A stretch of 64,000 nt of DNA from Moorella sp. E308F. Its GTDB lineage: Bacteria > Bacillota > DSM-521 > Neomoorellales > Neomoorellaceae. Numbering within the stretch: the stretch's first letter is position 1; each line of letters begins with the position of its first letter. A program made the position numbers and the translations under genes. Below are positions 16,573 through 25,577 of the stretch, piece by piece. The stretch covers positions 365,001 to 429,000 of the forward strand of contig NZ_BJKN01000003.1 of NCBI RefSeq assembly GCF_006538365.1. The letters are read 5' to 3'. The notes under the pieces are model-generated. The model did no database searches. It was not told the DNA's origin and saw only the letters and a list, made by a program, of their open reading frames with translations.

Positions 16573-16983
16573 ATGGATCGCGATTTTGTCCTGGCTTTGC
16601 TGCGGTTGGTAATCTTTTTACCCCTGGTCCTGGGCCTGGCCTATGCCACGGTCCGCTTGGGCCTGGGCCGGGCTGCGGGAAGGGCCGTGGGGCCGGGACA
16701 GCTGGAACTGGTTGAAAGACTCCCTTTAAACAGTAAAAGCGGCCTGGCGGTAGTCCGCTGCGGCGACAGGCATTTCCTGGTCGGCCTGGGGGAAGGCGCC
16801 CCGGTTTTACTGGCAGAGCTGCCTGATTACCCGACGGTGACAGCGACGGCGGGGGAAGTAGCGGTGTACCCCCTTCAGTCCCTGGTGGAAAAGGAAAAGG
16901 AAACTTTTAACCCACCGGGTCCAAGGGGATTATTAACCACATGGTTGTCAACCTGGCAGAGGTTCAGGGGCCATGGAGATTAA
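16573..16983 (+). CDS. fliO: Flagellar biosynthetic protein FliO/FliZ
   Basis: 136 residues. One N-terminal membrane segment (residues ~7-28, '[20 protein letters not shown]') followed by a basic stretch and a small cytoplasmic beta domain ('[20 protein letters not shown]', '[20 protein letters not shown]'), typical of FliO/FliZ. FliO assists assembly of the FliP export pore. The start is 2 bases after fliN and the end overlaps fliP by 11 bases. Confidence 0.9.
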   Translation: MDRDFVLALLRLVIFLPLVLGLAYATVRLGLGRAAGRAVGPGQLELVERLPLNSKSGLAVVRCGDRHFLVGLGEGAPVLLAELPDYPTVTATAGEVAVYPLQSLVEKEKETFNPPGPRGLLTTWLSTWQRFRGHGD

Positions 16984-17635
16984 CAGTTTAATCCAGGCCA
17001 CCGATCCCCGGCAGCTGGTGGATACCGTCAGAATCCTGGTCCTGCTGACGGTACTGGCCCTGGTGCCGGCCATCCTGCTGCTCATGACCTCTTTTACCCG
17101 GATTATCATTGTCCTGTCTTTCGTGCGCAGCGCCCTGGCCACCCAGCAAACACCGCCCAACCAGGTGCTGATCGGCCTGGCCCTGTTCTTGACCTTCTTT
17201 ATCATGGCGCCGGTATATAACCAGGTCAAGACCCAGGCTATTGACCCGTACCTGGCCGGGCAGATCACCCAGGAGCAGGCCCTGGCAGCCGGGGCCAAAC
17301 CGGTGCGGGAATTCATGTACCGCCAAACGCGGGAAAAAGACCTGGCCTTATTTGTCCGTATGTCGGGCATGCCCCAGCCCCGCACCCGTGACGACGTGCC
17401 CATGCACGTCCTTATCCCGGCCTTTATCATCAGCGAGCTGAAGACAGCCTTCCAGATGGGCTTTTTGATCTACATCCCTTTTCTGATTATCGACCTGGTA
17501 ATTGCCAGCACCCTGATGGCCATGGGTATGTTTATGGTACCGCCGGTGATGATCTCCTTACCCTTTAAACTCATGCTTTTTGTCCTGGTCGACGGCTGGT
17601 ACCTGGTAGTAAAATCCCTGCTGGAGAGCTTTTAG
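16973..17635 (+). CDS. fliP: Flagellar type III export pore protein FliP
   Basis: 220 residues with four hydrophobic segments. Family signatures: '[20 protein letters not shown]', '[20 protein letters not shown]', '[20 protein letters not shown]', '[20 protein letters not shown]' and '[20 protein letters not shown]'. FliP forms the export gate core with FliQ and FliR in the MS-ring centre. It overlaps fliO by 11 bases. Confidence 0.97.
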   Translation: MEINSLIQATDPRQLVDTVRILVLLTVLALVPAILLLMTSFTRIIIVLSFVRSALATQQTPPNQVLIGLALFLTFFIMAPVYNQVKTQAIDPYLAGQITQEQALAAGAKPVREFMYRQTREKDLALFVRMSGMPQPRTRDDVPMHVLIPAFIISELKTAFQMGFLIYIPFLIIDLVIASTLMAMGMFMVPPVMISLPFKLMLFVLVDGWYLVVKSLLESF

Positions 17636-17697
17636 GCCGCGCCGGCCCGGTCGGCCCGCCGGGCGTGGATTGAAGCAAACGGAACGGGGGGAGAAAA

Positions 17698-17967
17698 ATG
17701 ACCCAGGAGTTTGTCATTCACCTGGCCCGGGAGGCCCTGACCACCGCCCTGCTGCTGGCGGCCCCGGCCCTGGGCTTGAGCCTGATCGTAGGGGTGGGGA
17801 TCAGCATCCTCCAGGCCACCACCCAGATCCAGGAGCAGACCCTGACCTTTGTACCCAAGATTGTCGCCGTCATCCTGGGGATGCTTCTCCTGGGCTCGTG
17901 GATGCTCAATACTCTAATCCAGTTCACCACCGGGATCTTCGGCAACTTGGGAAGTTTAGTAAAGTAG
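17698..17967 (+). CDS. fliQ: Flagellar export gate protein FliQ
   Basis: 89 residues with two membrane helices and the signature 'ISILQATTQIQEQTLTFVPK'. FliQ packs around the FliP/FliR pore of the flagellar export apparatus. GGGGGGAGAAAA provides the ribosome site. The 62 bases after fliP contain nothing recognisable. Confidence 0.96.
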   Translation: MTQEFVIHLAREALTTALLLAAPALGLSLIVGVGISILQATTQIQEQTLTFVPKIVAVILGMLLLGSWMLNTLIQFTTGIFGNLGSLVK

Positions 17968-18027
17968 GTGCCCGGGCGGTAAAAAAGCAGGAAACCAGGC
18001 CGTTAACTTTTAGAAGGATGGGAACCG

Positions 18028-18795
18028 ATGAGCTACCTAAACCAGGCAGAGTTTTTTTTCCTGGTCCTGGTGCGGGTCACATCATTTTTTGTGACAGCGC
18101 CTTTCTTTGGCATTCGCGGCGTCCCGGCCCTGGTGAAGGCCGGTCTGGGGCTGCTGGTAGCTATGCTTCTGTTTCCTGTGCTGCCGGCCGGGCAGCCGGC
18201 CTTTACCAGCGCCGGGAACTATGCCCTGGCCGTCTTAAACGAGGCCTTGGCCGGTCTGGCCCTGGGCTACCTGGCCAACCTGATCTTCAGCGCCATCCAG
18301 GTGGCCGGGCAGCTCCTGGACCTTCATATGGGCCTGGGGATGGCCAGCCTCTTTGACCCTCAAAATGCGGCTACAACTACCATAATGGGCCAGTTCTTTG
18401 CCATCCTGGGTTTGCTCCTGTTCTTCCAGCTGGACGGCCACCACACCCTGCTCCTGGCCCTGCAGGAAAGCTTCCGTCTCCTGCCCCTGGGGGGAGTGCA
18501 TTTTGACGGTAATATCATCTGGACCGTGGTCAAGCTTTTTAGCGGTATGTTCAGCCTGGCGGTGCGCATCGCGGTCCCGGTAATCGTGGTTCTCCTCATT
18601 GCCGACCTGGCCTTAAGTTTAATTGCCAGGACGGTGCCCCAGCTGAATGTCTTTATCCTGGGATTTCCTTTGAAAATAGGCCTGGGGCTCCTGGTCTTAA
18701 TCGCCATTTTGCCTTTACTGGCAACAGTGTTTCGAAATCTTTTCAGCCAGATGGAACATGACCTGGCCCTGTTACTGCGGGGTTGGCTCCGTTGA
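18028..18795 (+). CDS. fliR: Flagellar export gate protein FliR
   Basis: 255 residues, very hydrophobic, about six membrane segments. Family motifs: 'FFFLVLVRVTSFFVTAPFFG', 'GLALGYLANLIFSAIQVAGQ', 'GMASLFDPQNAATTTIMGQF', 'RTVPQLNVFILGFPLKIGLG'. Separate from flhB (not fused as in some Clostridia). The final TGA overlaps the flhB ATG. Confidence 0.96.
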   Translation: MSYLNQAEFFFLVLVRVTSFFVTAPFFGIRGVPALVKAGLGLLVAMLLFPVLPAGQPAFTSAGNYALAVLNEALAGLALGYLANLIFSAIQVAGQLLDLHMGLGMASLFDPQNAATTTIMGQFFAILGLLLFFQLDGHHTLLLALQESFRLLPLGGVHFDGNIIWTVVKLFSGMFSLAVRIAVPVIVVLLIADLALSLIARTVPQLNVFILGFPLKIGLGLLVLIAILPLLATVFRNLFSQMEHDLALLLRGWLR

Positions 18796-19871
18796 TGGAA
18801 GGCAAAATAGACCTGCAGCTCTTTGCTGAAGAAAAGACTGAGGAGGCTACGCCCCACCGCCTTCAGGAGGTGCGCCGCAAAGGCCAGGTTGCCCGGAGCA
18901 ACGACCTGAGCGCCGCCCTGGTCCTTTTGGTGAGCATCATCTGTCTCTACTGGCGCCGGGAAGCCTTTTACCTGGAGATGGCCGGCCTTATGAGCAGTGC
19001 TTTTCAGGAGGGTTGGAAGCAGGAGCTGGATGGGGCAACCCTGATAGCCATCTTCAGCCACTTTGCTTTTAAGGTGGGCCTTCTCCTGGCTCCCCTGCTA
19101 CTACTGGCGGCAGTTGTGGGCCTAGTGGCCAATTTTGCCCAGACGGGGTTCATTTTTTCCCTGGAACCCATAAGGCCGCGCCTGGAGAACCTGGACCCGG
19201 TGAAAGGGTTGCAGCGGTTCTTTTCCCGCCGCGCCCTCATGGAGCTGGTTAAGAGCCTGGGCAAGGTAGTAGTGGTAAGCCTGGTGGTCTGGACCCTGGT
19301 CAAGGGGCAGTTTAACCGGTTGTTGATGACCGTCGATATGAGCCTCCCGGCGGCCCTGGAACTGGTGGGCCAGCTCCTCTACCGGGTGGGGCTGGGAGCC
19401 CTGGCTGTATTTTTAAGCCTGGCGGCAGCCGACTACATCTTCCAGCGGCGCGAGTTTCAACGTAATTTAAGAATGACCAGGCAGGAAGTAAAGGAAGAAA
19501 TGAAGCAGATGGAAGGCGACCCCCTGGTCCGCTCGCGTCTGCGGGAGAAACAGAGGCGGCTCGCCCGGCACCGCATGATGCACGCCGTGCCTGAAGCCAC
19601 CGTGGTTATTACCAACCCTATCCACTTAGCCGTGGCCCTGCGTTACCGGGAAACAGAAGGGGCGCCGCGGGTGGTGGCCAAAGGGGCAGGCAGCATAGCG
19701 GAGCGGATCAAGGCCGTAGCCCGCCGGCATAACATCCCCATCGTCGCCAACCCGCCGGTGGCCCGGGCCCTGTACCGCCAGGTGGAACTGGGGCAGGAAA
19801 TCCCGGTGGCCCTCTACCAGGCGGTGGCGGAGATCCTGGCCCAGATCTACCGGCTGCGGGGGAGGATATAA
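18795..19871 (+). CDS. flhB: Flagellar export switch protein FlhB
   Basis: 358 residues. FlhB gates substrate specificity of the export apparatus. Four membrane helices in the N-terminal half after 'EEKTEEATPHRLQEVRRKGQ', then the cytoplasmic domain with 'MTRQEVKEEMKQMEGDPLVR' and the autocleavage loop, which here reads NPIH instead of the usual NPTH ('VVITNPIHLAVALRYRE'). ATG 18795 overlaps the fliR stop; TTG 18783 is an alternative. A truncated family B repeat follows the gene. Confidence 0.95.
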   Translation: MEGKIDLQLFAEEKTEEATPHRLQEVRRKGQVARSNDLSAALVLLVSIICLYWRREAFYLEMAGLMSSAFQEGWKQELDGATLIAIFSHFAFKVGLLLAPLLLLAAVVGLVANFAQTGFIFSLEPIRPRLENLDPVKGLQRFFSRRALMELVKSLGKVVVVSLVVWTLVKGQFNRLLMTVDMSLPAALELVGQLLYRVGLGALAVFLSLAAADYIFQRREFQRNLRMTRQEVKEEMKQMEGDPLVRSRLREKQRRLARHRMMHAVPEATVVITNPIHLAVALRYRETEGAPRVVAKGAGSIAERIKAVARRHNIPIVANPPVARALYRQVELGQEIPVALYQAVAEILAQIYRLRGRI

Positions 19872-19949
19872 AGAGCCATTTATGGAGGAGCCCCTCATGG
19901 TGGCTGACGCCTCCACGAGCGAACCATGAAAATGGAGGCTGAGGCAAAA

Positions 19950-19997
19950 GGCTGGAGGGTACAGGCGGAGGGCGACTTGGTTCGAGGCGTAAGTAAA
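19950..19997 (+). repeat. Truncated family B repeat, copy B2 (flhB-flhA gap)
   Basis: Forty-one bases identical to the left arm of the flgC-fliE element (4085-4125), then a few more with substitutions; the right inverted arm is missing. It is preceded at 19898-19937 by a leader (CTCATGGTGG...ACCATGAAAATGGAGG) resembling the 5' part of family A repeats. The 204-base flhB-flhA gap is otherwise empty. Confidence 0.8.
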
Positions 19998-20075
19998 CTA
20001 ATTTTGGGTGGGGATATGTCCCCACCAGAAGGCACATTTTTGGCAGAACGCTATTTCCGGAGGAAAAACTGCTCT

Positions 20076-22148
20076 ATGGCAGCAAATACCGGCCTGCTGG
20101 GCGCCTTAAGGCGCCTCACCCCGTACAACGACATCCTGGTGGCGGCCCTGGTCCTGGGGGTAGTCATGCTTATCGTCATTCCCGTCAGCCCCCTGGTCAT
20201 GGACATCCTGCTTATCATCAACCTGGGCGTCAGCATGGTTATCCTTCTGACAACCATGTTCGTCTCCCGGAGCCTTGACTTTTCCGTCTTTCCGTCCCTT
20301 TTGCTGGTGGTGACCCTGTTCCGCCTGTCCCTCAACATCTCTTCCACAAGGCTTATTTTAAGCCGGGCCGATGCCGGTCATGTTATCGAAACCTTCGGCA
20401 GCTTTGTCGTTCGGGGGAATTATATCGTCGGCTTTGTCATATTTCTTATCATTACCATCATCCAGTTTATCGTCATAACCAGCGGCGCCCAGCGGGTGGC
20501 CGAGGTGGCGGCCCGCTTTACCCTGGACGCCATGCCCGGCAAGCAGATGAGCATCGATGCTGACCTCAATGCCGGCCTGTTAACGGAGGATGAAGCCCGG
20601 GCCAAACGGCGGGAACTGCAGCGGGAAGCCGACTTTTACGGTGCCATGGACGGCGCCAGCAAGTTCGTCCGGGGGGATGTCATTGCCGGCCTGATCATTA
20701 CCGCCATTAACATCCTGGGGGGGCTGGCCATCGGTGTCTGGCAGCTGAAGATGCCCTTTATGGAAGCCCTGCATACCTATACCCGCCTGACCATTGGCGA
20801 CGGCCTGGTTAGCCAGCTGCCGGCCCTCATGGTTTCCACCGGGACCGGCATCCTGGTGACCCGCTCCGGGGCTATGGACAATTTTGGCAGAGAGGTAATC
20901 GGCCAGCTAACGGGCTTTCCCCGTATTGCCGGTCTGGTGGCAGCCATCCTTTTCCTGATGGGCCTTTTGCCGGGGATGCCCCACCTGACCTTTTTTATAA
21001 TGGCCGGCGGGGTGGGCTATGCCGCCTATGCCCTGGCCAGGGAGGAAAAGATGCAGGGCCAGCGCCGGCAGGAAGCGGTTGCCGCCCAGAAGGCTTCCCA
21101 GCGCCAGCCGGAGAATGTTTTGAGCTTTTTCCAGGTGGACCCCCTGGAAGTGGAAATCGGCTACGGCCTGATTCCCCTGGCCGATGAAACAGAAGGTGGC
21201 GACCTGCTGGACCGCCTGGCGGCCGTGCGGCGCCAGTGTGCCACCGAGATGGGCATATACGTCAGGCCCATTCGCATCCGGGACAACCTGCAGCTGCCAC
21301 CCCATGGCTATATCTTCAAACTGCGGGGCGTGGAAGCGGCCCGGGGAGAAATCCAGCCTGGCTATCTTCTGGCCATGAATCCGGCCGGCAGCGACGGACC
21401 GCCGGGGGGCATACCTACCCGGGAACCCACCTTTGGCCTGCCGGCCTGGTGGGTACCGGCGACCAGGCGCCAGGAAGCGGAACTGGCCGGTTTCACCGTT
21501 GTCGACGCTACTACCGTCCTCATTACCCATTTGACGGAATTTATCAAAGCCCATGCCGCTGAACTCATGGGCCGCCAGGAAACCAGGGAACTCCTGGATA
21601 AAATCAAGGAGAATCACCCGGCAGTAGTCGAGGAATTGGTGCCCAATCTCCTGTCGGTAGGTGAGATACAGAAAGTACTGGCCGGCCTGCTCCAGGAACA
21701 GGTGCCCATTCGTGACCTGGTTAGTATCCTGGAAGCCCTGGCCGACGCCGCCCGTACCAGCCGGGATCCGGATTACCTTCTCGGGGCGGCGCGCCAGGCC
21801 TTGAGCCGCACTATCAGCCGCCAGTATGCCCGGGAGGGTAAGCTCACGGCCATTACCCTCCACCCCCAGCTGGAGCAGAAGCTGGCGGAGGCCATCCAGC
21901 CCACCTCCCAGGGTAATTTCCCGGCCCTGACCCCGGAGGAGGGCCGGGAACTTTTGAACAGGCTGGGCCGGGCCGTGGAGAAAGCCGCCACCGGCGGCGT
22001 CCAGCCGGTGATCTTATGCTCGGCCAGGATCCGCCTGCCCCTGCGGCGGTTGCTCCAACGTTCTTTACCTTATGTCCCGGTCCTGGCTTATAACGAGCTG
22101 GAACCCAGCCTGGAAATTGAGGCCGTAGAGGCGGTGAATGTGGTGTGA
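20076..22148 (+). CDS. flhA: Flagellar export apparatus protein FlhA
   Basis: 690 residues, full length. FlhA is the nonameric export gate that docks chaperone-substrate complexes. About eight N-terminal membrane helices (residues ~17-310), the FHIPEP motif region ('RLSLNISSTRLILSRADAGH', 'AEVAARFTLDAMPGKQMSID', 'DGASKFVRGDVIAGLIITAI') and a cytoplasmic domain from ~330 ('DPLEVEIGYGLIPLADETEG', 'SVGEIQKVLAGLLQEQVPIR'). ATG 20076 gives the family N-terminus, with GGAGG about 12 bases upstream; longer in-frame starts would translate the repeat. flhF overlaps by 4 bases. Confidence 0.97.
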   Translation: MAANTGLLGALRRLTPYNDILVAALVLGVVMLIVIPVSPLVMDILLIINLGVSMVILLTTMFVSRSLDFSVFPSLLLVVTLFRLSLNISSTRLILSRADAGHVIETFGSFVVRGNYIVGFVIFLIITIIQFIVITSGAQRVAEVAARFTLDAMPGKQMSIDADLNAGLLTEDEARAKRRELQREADFYGAMDGASKFVRGDVIAGLIITAINILGGLAIGVWQLKMPFMEALHTYTRLTIGDGLVSQLPALMVSTGTGILVTRSGAMDNFGREVIGQLTGFPRIAGLVAAILFLMGLLPGMPHLTFFIMAGGVGYAAYALAREEKMQGQRRQEAVAAQKASQRQPENVLSFFQVDPLEVEIGYGLIPLADETEGGDLLDRLAAVRRQCATEMGIYVRPIRIRDNLQLPPHGYIFKLRGVEAARGEIQPGYLLAMNPAGSDGPPGGIPTREPTFGLPAWWVPATRRQEAELAGFTVVDATTVLITHLTEFIKAHAAELMGRQETRELLDKIKENHPAVVEELVPNLLSVGEIQKVLAGLLQEQVPIRDLVSILEALADAARTSRDPDYLLGAARQALSRTISRQYAREGKLTAITLHPQLEQKLAEAIQPTSQGNFPALTPEEGRELLNRLGRAVEKAATGGVQPVILCSARIRLPLRRLLQRSLPYVPVLAYNELEPSLEIEAVEAVNVV

Positions 22149-23314
22149 AGATTAAACGCTATCTTGCCCGTGATATGCAGGAAGCCTACCTGGCCATCCG
22201 CCGTGACCTGGGGCCGGAGGCGGTTATTGTGGCCACCCGCCGGGTACGCCAGCCGGGACTAAAGGGCTTTTTCTTGCCCCCCCGCATGGAAGTGACGGCG
22301 GCCCTGGAGGAGACGCCGGCAAGGAAACTGCCGGAACCGGCGGCGCCGGCAGGTAAGACGGCGTTACAGGCAGGGGCCGGCAAGACGGTGGTAGCACCGG
22401 CCGGGTCGGTCAACCCTGCCGGAGGAGGAAATAACGGCCGTCACAGCCTGGAGGTGCTGCAGCGGGAACTGGCCGAGATTAAAGCCGCCCTGAACCGCCT
22501 GGTACGGCCCGGCAGCGCTCCGGTACCGGAACAACTGTTAACCTTAAGGGAGCGCCTGCTGGCCCAGGAGCTGGAGGAGGAGCTGGTGGCCTTCCTTTTA
22601 AATGGCATTGAGGCCACCGCCGGGAAAGAGATTATTGCCGATGTCATCCGTACCCGCCTGGCCGACCACTTAAGCCATCAGGTGGCGTCCCCGTCCAGAC
22701 AGCGGGTTCAGGCCTTTATCGGCCCCACCGGCGTGGGCAAGACAACTACCCTGGCTAAGATAGCGGCCCGCTACAGCCTTTATCAGGAGCAAAAGGTCGG
22801 CCTGATAACCCTGGATACTTACCGTATCGGGGCCGTGGATCAGCTCAAGACCTATGCCGAAATTATGGGCCTGCCCCTGGAGGTGGCCATGACGCCGCGG
22901 GAGTTGCGTGCATCCCTGGAGAACTTAAGACACTGCGATGTAGTTTTAGTTGATACAGCCGGCCGGGCACCGGAAAACAAAGCTATGCTGGCGGAAACGA
23001 GGGGGTTCCTGGAGGTTGTCCCTGAGCGGGACGTATACCTGGTCTTGAGCTGCGCCACCAGGCGCCAGGACCTGCTCCAAGCCGTAGAAAATTTCCGCAG
23101 CCTCAAATACAACCGGTTGATTTTCACCAAACTTGACGAAACATGCTGCCCGGGGGTAATGCTCACCGTAGCCGCGGCGGCGGGAGTACCCCTGGCTTAT
23201 ATAACTACCGGCCAGGATGTGCCTGATGACCTGGAAGCGGCCGATCCCCACCTCCTGGCCCGGCGCATCTGGGAAGCGGTGGCTGAAGATGGACCAGGCG
23301 GGCAGGTTGCGTAA
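22145..23314 (+). CDS. flhF: Flagellar GTPase FlhF
   Basis: 389 residues from GTG overlapping the flhA stop. FlhF is an SRP-type GTPase that sets flagellar position and number. N-terminal 'MKIKRYLARDMQEAYLAIRR' with 'DLGPEAVIVATRRVR', a Pro/Ala-rich linker (~55-100), then the NG domain: G1 'FIGPTGVGKTTTLAKIAARY', 'LITLDTYRIGAVDQLKTYAE', G3 'DVVLVDTAGRAPENKAM', G4 'LIFTKLDETCCPGVML'. Works with FlhG, which overlaps its 3' end. Confidence 0.96.
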   Translation: MKIKRYLARDMQEAYLAIRRDLGPEAVIVATRRVRQPGLKGFFLPPRMEVTAALEETPARKLPEPAAPAGKTALQAGAGKTVVAPAGSVNPAGGGNNGRHSLEVLQRELAEIKAALNRLVRPGSAPVPEQLLTLRERLLAQELEEELVAFLLNGIEATAGKEIIADVIRTRLADHLSHQVASPSRQRVQAFIGPTGVGKTTTLAKIAARYSLYQEQKVGLITLDTYRIGAVDQLKTYAEIMGLPLEVAMTPRELRASLENLRHCDVVLVDTAGRAPENKAMLAETRGFLEVVPERDVYLVLSCATRRQDLLQAVENFRSLKYNRLIFTKLDETCCPGVMLTVAAAAGVPLAYITTGQDVPDDLEAADPHLLARRIWEAVAEDGPGGQVA

Positions 23315-24131
23315 ACTGGTATACAGACGGCTGGAAGAGCGGTCCAGGGTAATTGCCATAGCCAGCGGTAAAGGCGGCGTGGGCAAGACCAATATTGCCT
23401 TAAATCTGGGCCTGATCCTGGCCCGCCAGGGTCTGCGGACCCTCCTCTTTGATGCCGACCTGGGCCTGGCCAATGTGGATATCCTCATGGGCCTGGTACC
23501 CCGTTACAGCCTGAAAGAAGTCATCGGCGGGCAGTGTACTTTAGAAGAAGTGATTATCCGCGGCCCTCATGACCTGCTCCTGGTGCCGGGGGCCTCCGGT
23601 ATCCAGGAACTGGCCGACCTGGACCCCCCGGCCCGCGACCGGCTTATTCATGACCTGGCGTTTCTAGCGACTAAGGTGGATATAATCCTGGTCGATTCTG
23701 GTGCCGGCATTTCCCGGACGGTTTTCAGCTTTGCAGCTGCCGCCGGAGAAGCCATTGTGGTAGCAACGCCGGAACCTACTTCCATAACCGATGCCTATGG
23801 TTTAATCAAAGGGTTGCAGCGTTTAAAAGTAAGCATGCATCTTATCGTTAACAGGGCTACCAATAAGCTGGAGGGGCAGCAGGCCGCCGGGCGACTCCAG
23901 GGTGCCTGCCGCCGTTTTTTGCAGCTGGAGCTGCCGCTCCTGGGGATTATTCCCGAGGACTCCCGGGTAGGTCAGGCGGTGCGCTGCCAGCAGCCATTCA
24001 GCGAATTGTTTCCCCGTTGCCCGGCGGCCCGGGCCCTGGAAGAAGCCGCCGCCAAACTTCAGGGCCAGGAACTGCCGGCAGGCCGGAGCCAGGGATTCTG
24101 GCAGCGCCTGGGCCGTTTGCTGGGAAGATAA
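23289..24131 (+). CDS. flhG: Flagellar number regulator FlhG (MinD-like ATPase, YlxH)
   Basis: 280 residues. MinD/ParA-type ATPase that counteracts FlhF and limits flagellar number. Deviant Walker A 'IAIASGKGGVGKTNIALNLG', 'LLFDADLGLANVDILMGLVP', and 'VDIILVDSGAGISRTVFSFA'. ATG 23289 gives the family start 'MDQAGRLRKLV'; it lies 26 bases inside flhF. An N-terminal FliM/FliY-binding type basic segment precedes the ATPase core. Confidence 0.94.
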   Translation: MDQAGRLRKLVYRRLEERSRVIAIASGKGGVGKTNIALNLGLILARQGLRTLLFDADLGLANVDILMGLVPRYSLKEVIGGQCTLEEVIIRGPHDLLLVPGASGIQELADLDPPARDRLIHDLAFLATKVDIILVDSGAGISRTVFSFAAAAGEAIVVATPEPTSITDAYGLIKGLQRLKVSMHLIVNRATNKLEGQQAAGRLQGACRRFLQLELPLLGIIPEDSRVGQAVRCQQPFSELFPRCPAARALEEAAAKLQGQELPAGRSQGFWQRLGRLLGR

Positions 24132-24145
24132 GAAGGGGGGGTATC

Positions 24146-24820
24146 ATGGCCAGGCCAAACTTTATTATGATAAATCAACCCATAATCATCAAAACTCCTG
24201 GCAGTAAAGATCTCCGCACCATTATTCAGGATACGCGGGAAGACGGCTTTGCCGTCCTTGCTCCGGGGAGTGATGAACTGGTCCTGGCACCGGGGAACGT
24301 TGTCGAGGTTGCCTGCAACCGGCAGGATGCCCGTTATGAATTCACTACTAAAGTACAGCGTTACCTGCCGGGAGAGCCCCCCCTTTACTACCTGGCCTAC
24401 CCGGACGATTATCGGCGCATCCAGGCGCGCTCCCATGTGCGGGCCAAGGCGGCCCTGGAATTTCGTTATGCCGTCTGGCTGAAGGACGACTGGCCCTACC
24501 GCCCGCCCCGGCCCTATAAAAAGGGGGTAACGGTAGATATAAGCGGCGGCGGTGCGCAACTGGTCCTCCGGGACCCCGTTGAGGTGGGCGACCTCCTTTA
24601 CCTGGAACTTCACCTGCCCGGTCGCCGCCGCCATATGCCCATGCGCCTGGCGGGGCGCGTCAAGCGCGTGGCCCCGCGGGAAATAGACGGCGTGACGCGT
24701 TATGAAGTTGGTGTGGCCTTTGAGGGTATCAGCGAAAGGCAGGAAGACCAAATCGTTGCCTTTGTTTTCCAGCGGTTGCTAGAAGAAAGGCGCCGGGGAG
24801 AGAGAGAAAATGGCAGTTAA
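24146..24820 (+). CDS. ycgR: c-di-GMP-binding flagellar brake protein YcgR (PilZ domain)
   Basis: 224 residues: N-terminal YcgR domain (~5-100) and C-terminal PilZ domain (~105-220). The c-di-GMP ligands are visible: the RxxxR motif in 'IQARSHVRAK' and the D/NxSxxG motif in 'TVDISGGGAQLVL'. When bound to c-di-GMP such proteins slow the motor at the MotA/FliG interface (known for E. coli YcgR and B. subtilis DgrA). Located between flhG and fliA; overlaps fliA by 11 bases. Together with the riboswitch before flgB it makes a second c-di-GMP input. Confidence 0.93.
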   Translation: MARPNFIMINQPIIIKTPGSKDLRTIIQDTREDGFAVLAPGSDELVLAPGNVVEVACNRQDARYEFTTKVQRYLPGEPPLYYLAYPDDYRRIQARSHVRAKAALEFRYAVWLKDDWPYRPPRPYKKGVTVDISGGGAQLVLRDPVEVGDLLYLELHLPGRRRHMPMRLAGRVKRVAPREIDGVTRYEVGVAFEGISERQEDQIVAFVFQRLLEERRRGERENGS

Positions 24821-25568
24821 GGATAGCGCCATGTGGGCCGCGTACCTGGCCGGAAAGGGAGATGCCGGGCGCCGGGAACTGGTCCTCAAGTACCTGCCCC
24901 TGGTGAAATACCATGTGGGCCGCCTGGCAGTCAAACCGCCGCGGCACCTGGACCAGGAAGACCTGGTTGGTTATGGCATAATCGGGTTGCTGGAGGCCAT
25001 TGACCGTTATGATCCTTCCCGGGGCGTTAACTTTGAAAGCTTTGCCTCCCAGCGCATTCGCGGGGCTATCCTCGATGCCCTGCGCCAATCCCACTGGGCC
25101 CCCCGCACCCTGGTGGAAAAGCTGCGCCGGGTGAGCCAGGTGTACCGCCGCCTGGAGCAGGAACAGGGGAGCGAGGTAAGTGATGCAGTGGTGGCGGCGG
25201 CGGCAGGGATAACGGTGGATGAGCTCAAGGAACTCTTGGAGCGGGGTTCCCAGATGGCTGTCCTTTCCCTGGAAGACTTTCTTTTTGACCGGGAAGGGGA
25301 GGAGGGTTCAACCCGGGGAGAACTGCTGGCCGATCCCCAGAGCCCGGATCCTGCCGGCCGTTATGAGCAGGAGGAACTCCGCCGCGCCCTGATAGAGGGT
25401 CTCCAGCATTTAAACGATAAAGATCGCCTGGTCCTCACTCTGTATTATTACGAAGGCTTGACCTTAAAGGAGATCGGCAAAATACTGGGAGTCTCCGAAT
25501 CCCGGGTCTGCCAGCTCCACGGCCGGGCAATCTTAAACCTACGCCGCTATTTAGCCGATTTTATGTAG
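24810..25568 (+). CDS. fliA: RNA polymerase sigma-28 factor FliA/SigD
   Basis: 252 residues of the FliA/WhiG family, which directs late flagellar and chemotaxis genes. Region 2 'DLVGYGIIGLLEAIDRYDPS' and 'RGVNFESFASQRIRGAILDA', region 3 'AAGITVDELKELL', and region 4 helix-turn-helix 'LTLKEIGKILGVSESRVCQL'. Complete. No anti-sigma flgM is seen in this window. It overlaps ycgR and is closely followed by a swrB-like gene, as in B. subtilis (sigD-swrB). Confidence 0.96.
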   Translation: MAVKDSAMWAAYLAGKGDAGRRELVLKYLPLVKYHVGRLAVKPPRHLDQEDLVGYGIIGLLEAIDRYDPSRGVNFESFASQRIRGAILDALRQSHWAPRTLVEKLRRVSQVYRRLEQEQGSEVSDAVVAAAAGITVDELKELLERGSQMAVLSLEDFLFDREGEEGSTRGELLADPQSPDPAGRYEQEELRRALIEGLQHLNDKDRLVLTLYYYEGLTLKEIGKILGVSESRVCQLHGRAILNLRRYLADFM

Positions 25569-25577
25569 GTGGTTAAA

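Noticed and set aside
20907..21863. 318-codon minus-strand ORF over flhA
   Set aside because: Shadow of flhA in a G+C-rich genome; the product resembles no family.
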